Assembly: GCF_000005505.3 (NCBI RefSeq)
Contig: NC_016132.3
Location: 20,698,501-20,762,500, forward strand
DNA from: Brachypodium distachyon
Lineage: Eukaryota > Streptophyta > Magnoliopsida > Poales > Poaceae
DNA length: 64,000 bases
Direction of reading: 5' to 3'
Both the position numbers and the translations under genes were made by a program. This document shows positions 59,389 to 64,000 of the stretch, one piece after another (positions within the stretch are counted from its first letter, which is position 1; the number at the start of each line of letters is the position of its first letter). The notes under the pieces were generated by a model, which was not told where the DNA came from, made no database searches, and was given only the letters and a program-made list of their open reading frames with translations.

Positions 59389-60266
59389 GAAAATTCAGTT
59401 GAGCTCAGCTGTCACTTTTTCACTGAAAATCGGACACAGGCAACTTGGCGAGGAATCTTGCAGCTGATGCAGTTGGAAGCTTCACTGAGCTGAACAACAA
59501 CTTATTATACTAGCAGATTACTGGGTTTTGCTTACCTTTTGAGCAACTTATTATACTACTACTATCTATGAGTCACAATGCAAGTCGTTTCAGATGTCGA
59601 AGCGGTCTTCATTGTGATACTTTGACTATCAATTTTTATGTAAATATGTTATCTTCAAACAAAACTATGTATAAAGTATGAAAATTCATATTTACTGTTG
59701 GTCTTGCTTTTATTTTTGTCTGAATTTTTTTATTGGAAACTACTGGATTTGAATGAAGATGTTCATCAGTTCATGGCTATAACATGTGCGCTTGCAAAGA
59801 GTTGAGAAAATATATGATAATCGTCCATATAAGAAAATGAATTATCACCTCCAATCCAAAGCGACACTTGTCTTACACTATTGGATTGGAGGGAGTACTT
59901 GATTATATATTTCGGTATCTAAAAGAACTCATTAGTTTTTGGGGTGTTAGGGGGTACTTAATTACTTGTGTTAATTTAAGTTTGTGCAATGACACTATTA
60001 GTCAATATGATGATCTTAATTTTCTTGTTCTATTCAATTGCTAAATCTTTTTAGAGCAATTCGTTTTGTAAATTTGGGAGATGCTGCTGAGAGTAGCTAG
60101 CCTCCTTTCAATTGATAGGGATGCAGTAGGCCTAACTAGAGGTTTGGGCCTTAAAGGCCCAGGCGTAGCACCCATCCCCAACAAACGAAGCCTGGCAATC
60201 TGTAGCAAACAAATCCTGCAGCCCCCAATCGATCACCGCCGGCCATACTCCTTCCCCGCCGCCGCC
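59389..60266. other. intergenic
   Basis: Holds the PAS2 3' region and the L17 promoter, plus a small hairpin MITE at about 59848-59900 (CTCCAATCCAAAGCGACAC against CTATTGGATTGGAGGGAGTA). No gene seen. Confidence 0.4.
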
Positions 60267-62378
60267 ATGGGGAAGTTCCGCAAGCTCGGTCGCCACGCCG
60301 CCCACCGCGTCTCCATGCTAAGGTACTCATTTCTCTTTCTCTCTCTCGTTCCACCCGTCTCATCTAAGTCCTATTCGTTTCCGTTCCACCCTCCCCTCTC
60401 TCCCTGACCCACGGCTACCTCTCTCCCCACCCCTTTCCGACCACTCTCGGCAGGACGATGGTGTCGCAGCTGGTGAAGCACGAGCGGATAGAGACCACCG
60501 TCGCAAAGGTAGCTTCGTGTCTACCTCTGAGTCTGTCATTTCGTCGAACACCTTACGGTACTGGGAGCAGTGCAGGTTTTTTGCGCCAGGAAATTGGCTC
60601 CTTCTTTATGTGAGGCATTTTATCGTTTCAGGCGAAGGAGGTGCGGCGGAAGGCGGATCAGATGGTGCAGCTTGGCAAAGATGTACGTTGTTTAACGTGT
60701 TTACTAGAATTTCACCACATGACCCCTAGACCCTAGTGCCTGCAGTGCAAAATCATGGTGATATATTAGACTGTTTACTGTTTAGTACTCCGTAGTGCAT
60801 ATCAAAGTTAGGGGTATTAGAATAGTGAAATCTAACCACTAACCGGACATCTTTTGTTGGTTTTTTCCTCATAATGCAAGATGTGTAGGGAAAAGTAGCA
60901 TGATTTTCACACCATTTATGCTTGCTTCTGATACACAATGCAACTAAGCAGATCAGTGGAAAAGTGGTATAATTTTGACACCTTGGGTAATCCGCAACAA
61001 ATCTTCGCGTAAAAGTGAAGTGCAGATCTTTTATTTGAGTTTCTTATTTCCTGTTTTGGCATCTCCGAGCAACTAGTAAACTGGATTTGTGAAGTTTTGA
61101 CCACCTAGGTAAATATTTAGTTTGCATTTTGCCATTTTCTTAGGTAAGTTGAAAGTATGTTAGTGTGTAATGCAAGGACGCACCCATTCATCAGTGATCA
61201 TATGAATAAAGATCTCACCCATCTGAATTTGGCCCTCTAGACAAAAAAGTTAACAGTTCTCTCTAAAAAAAATCTAAAAAAAAACACAAAAAAGTGAAGT
61301 TGACACTTGCATAACTTTCAGATACGGGGATATTCTTGTACAAATTTGTAGTATTCCCAAGTGCTCCTTGAGTTTAATTGTCCATGCCCAGCCCAGATGT
61401 ATGGGGGTGCTCTCTGTTATTTCTATCTCTTAAAAGTTCTTACTGCTGAAATTGTTATTATATTGACATGGAAAATATATATTACTCTCTAGGGTACACT
61501 AGATGCAGCAAGACGTGCATCGTCCTTTGTTCGGGGTGATGATGTTGTTCACAAGATATTCACAGAGCTTGCATACCGCTACAAGTAATTTTACCTATTT
61601 ATGGTAGTTTCAATTTTAATTCAGACTAACATGCTCGGGGACTCAGTTGCTTTGACCATTTTGAAGCTCTATCTTGTGTACCTTCTTTATGTTCTACCTT
61701 ATATATAGGGATCGAGCCGGTGGATACACAAGACTATTGCGAACTAGGATACGAGTTGGCGATGCTGCACCAATGGCATACATTGAGTATGTTTATCCTT
61801 AATATACCTTAACTTCACATATTCGTAATTTTATTTATAGAAAATTCACATTCTTATTTCTGTTATTTGTACTTTAACTTCACATTAGGAGTGAGTATTG
61901 TCTAGCATCCGTCAGTTATAGTTAGGTATTTCCTTAAAAACTAATGTTATCACTTAACAAAATTCATCCTTCTTTCTCCAATGTACTCCGTATATCACAA
62001 AATTCTGTTGAGGTTTGAAATTTCCTACAAAAAGATTATCATTGTTTTTCAAAGACACCGTGATGGTACTGCGTGAAAGATTTTTTTTATCTCTTTCACT
62101 TTGGTAAAAGGCCCAGAATTCTATGAAAAAAACTTGGTAGTTTCCAGTTCATTGTAACAGAGAAAGAAATACATGTTGTGATGAGATAGAATCCAATATC
62201 TATTGGTCGTTTCATACACAGGTTTGTCGACCGGGAGAATGAACTTCGAGAGGCAAAACCTGCAACACCACAGCCACCCCAGCGGATCCCTCTTGATCCA
62301 TGGACCAGATCTCGTGCCAGCCAACAGTGGGCAGGACCTAAAGTCAGCCAGAAGAACTCTGGGGCAGAAGGCCTATGA
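60267..62378 (+). CDS. ribosomal protein bL17 family (likely mitochondrial)
   Basis: Large-subunit ribosomal protein of bacterial type. Six exons in phase: 60267-60322, 60454-60508, 60632-60682, 61493-61584, 61709-61786, 62222-62378; 162 residues. The core is clear: [80 protein letters not shown]. It is followed by a plant-type C-terminal extension ([16 protein letters not shown]). There is no long transit peptide before the L17 domain, as in plant mitochondrial L17 proteins, whereas the plastid form has one; this makes mitochondria the better guess. No lesion seen. Confidence 0.9.
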
Positions 62379-63385
62379 GACCTGGATCATTATTCATCCT
62401 TATTTTTGTGTTTCTAAAAGGCTTTTGATCTTTAGACGCTCGAACTAGGAGATTCATCCTGTAAGAAACTAAAAGCTACCGTTTCCACGGAAAGTTTTTC
62501 TCATGGGTCATTGTAACATCTGATATGTTTAGTGTTCATGCTTACTGATCATTGTCAGGGTATTGTTTGCCATGTCTGATATAATAGCTACAATGTGGCC
62601 ATGTTGGCAATGTGCGGTCTCGAGTATCCAGACACTTTCATCAACTTCCGTGGTGGAGATATTTGAGACAACCGAATCACATCGCAGTTTACTCTGATGT
62701 CCCGGCTGACTCTGAATTGATCCTGCGTTGTCATGGGTTTTGACCCTACTGTACTGTACGTGCCAATGGTGTCTTGGCGTTCTCCAGGAAGCTGTGCTCC
62801 CTCTCCGATCACTTCGTTGCCGCCTTACCCGCTGACACCGACACAGTTCTGCGTGGCAGTCACTGGGTCTGGTCACATACAATTGGATGACACTGACAAG
62901 GTTGGAGTTTCCTCTTGCAATGCGGTAACGGTATTTCGCATTTCTACCTCAGTAAAGGGGAGGTGGGTAATCTTGCAGCTTAAGAAAAGATATACACTGA
63001 CCAAAGGTTCAATACTGGGGAGAAACCTTCAAGAGATTTGAGGTTAAAGGATATCGTTGGCATGTCATTTTCAGGTCGAATCTCTGCTACATTTGACTCT
63101 CAGCTCTCAAGTCACCCACACCACAACAAAAGATTTAAGGGGGGAAAGGGCTGATATCTTGGCAGCACCTGCAGTTTGTGATGGGTCGATATGGCTGCTG
63201 CTATCTTGCAGCTCAGAAATATGTGGCCAGTTTGCCTGCACCTGGGCACGGCTTTTCTTGTGTTATCCATATTACCAGATAAGTCCAAGTGATAGGCTGA
63301 GAGTTGTTGCGACGGTGCAAGCGATTGAGGTATATAAACACATTTTGGAGTTGGTTTATTAGGATCGGCTAGCTGGGATCGTCAA
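62379..63385. other. intergenic or leader region upstream of RIBA
   Basis: 62700-63360 contains several short open frames on both strands, none with recognisable similarity. Part may be the RIBA 5' UTR or its intron. Nothing else supported. Confidence 0.35.
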
Positions 63386-63846
63386 ATGGACTGCGTTCTT
63401 CTGAGCTCACACTTGTCATCCCATGCCGTTGTTAACGCAAGGTACCATTCTTCCCTGTTTCTTCTCACCGAAATTTCTGCCGAGACCATAGAATTTTTAA
63501 TTTTTTTCCATGATTCGTGATCTCTCCTGATTATTGTTTCAGGATTCATCAAGGCTCTGTTAACCTCAACAATATTGGATTTGCAGTTTTCAGAAAGGGA
63601 TGGTTACAATTAAGATGCTATGCAATTGGTGATGCAGGGAGTCTGAATGATCCTTTGAAGGAGAACAAGAATGGGCCTGTTTTGCAAGGACTAAACGGGT
63701 CTGGTTCTTCCTTTACAACTCTTGGTGCTGAAATCACTCAGGAAACAGGAGATTTCTTTGTCAGCGATGCCGAGGGTGACCCAGACAAACCTACAGAGGG
63801 TTTCTCATCGATCGAGGATGCTATAAACTCATTGCGTGAAGGAAAG
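63386..63846 (+). CDS. RIBA: RIBA, bifunctional riboflavin biosynthesis enzyme, 5' exons only
   Basis: The plastid enzyme combines 3,4-dihydroxy-2-butanone-4-phosphate synthase and GTP cyclohydrolase II, the two entry steps of riboflavin synthesis. Exon 1 (63386-63441) encodes MDCVLLSSHLSSHAVVNAR, joined in phase to exon 2 (63543-63846). Exon 2 ends with PTEGFSSIEDAINSLREGK, the stretch that directly precedes the DHBP synthase domain in plant RIBA proteins. The 120 codons shown cover mainly the transit peptide and linker; the catalytic domains lie beyond the window. The donor GTAGGAG at 63847 is followed by a MITE. Identification rests on that junction motif and the N-terminal layout. Confidence 0.75.
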
Positions 63847-63885
63847 GTAGGAGAAAGTAAATACCTTATTTGCTCAAAATAAACC

Positions 63886-64000
63886 ACTCCCTCCGTCCAA
63901 CAAAGGATGTCTCAACTTTAATTAAATTTGAATACATCTATACACTAAGTCATGTCTAGATATATCCAAATTTTGAGAAACTTGAGACATCTTTTGTTGG
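63886..64000. mobile_element. Stowaway-type MITE, cut by the window end
   Basis: Begins ACTCCCTCCGTCCAACAAAG and ends here with ACATCTTTTGTTGG, the start of the inverted right end. It lies in the first large intron of RIBA. Confidence 0.8.

Noticed and set aside
62529..62882. 117-codon minus-strand ORF and overlapping plus-strand ORF 62733-63041
   Set aside because: Neither shows recognisable domains and both lie in the likely leader region between L17 and RIBA.

Overview
This is eukaryotic nuclear DNA from a grass, most likely a Triticeae-type cereal. The evidence is plant genes with many GT-AG introns, numerous Stowaway-type MITEs with CTCCCTCCGT termini, a Tat-like gypsy element carrying an antisense ORF, and a small non-autonomous LTR element. 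Assignment to Triticeae is an inference from the repeats. Exon boundaries were read by eye from splice sites, reading phase and protein similarity.

Left part (1-8.5 kb): an RNase H-like pseudogene fragment, an intact six-exon coatomer zeta gene (1713-3962), a one-exon C2H2 repressor of the ZAT type (4719-5228) and a two-exon phi-type glutathione S-transferase (7072-7826), separated by MITEs. From about 8.55 to 16.1 kb lies a repeat-rich block with matching inverted ends, which may be one large DNA transposon. It is split by a clean TRIM/LARD LTR element (12003-14375, 5-bp target duplication). A decayed DUF4220/DUF594 gene on the minus strand (16.6-18.7 kb) follows.

Middle part (20.5-55.1 kb): a minus-strand cluster of three DICER-LIKE 3 (DCL3) relatives. 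Copy C (35.08-55.09 kb) has the N-terminal and helicase exons and the DUF283 region. It lacks PAZ, RNase III and dsRBD exons, carries frameshifts, and is interrupted inside a helicase exon by a 12.7-kb gypsy element. Copy B (28955-34660) has no helicase exons, yet its 15 exons join into one uninterrupted frame of 1184 codons plus stop. Both RNase III domains keep their four acidic residues, so it reads as an intact helicase-less Dicer. Copy A (20.5-24.56 kb) is a decayed duplicate of the B type, with frameshifts, a stop codon and loss of most of both RNase III domains. A grass-type beta-propeller-like pseudogene and fragments of an unknown gene lie between A and B.

Right part (57.4-64 kb): three ordinary housekeeping genes in a row on the plus strand, all apparently intact: PASTICCINO 2-type 3-hydroxyacyl-CoA dehydratase, a bL17-family ribosomal protein, and the first two exons of RIBA (riboflavin biosynthesis), which runs off the window.

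The main discovery candidate is copy B, an in-frame Dicer lacking its helicase, next to a helicase-bearing relative that lost its nuclease. The second is the odd left end of the gypsy element, where target-site and DCL3 exon sequence sit where the primer-binding site should be.
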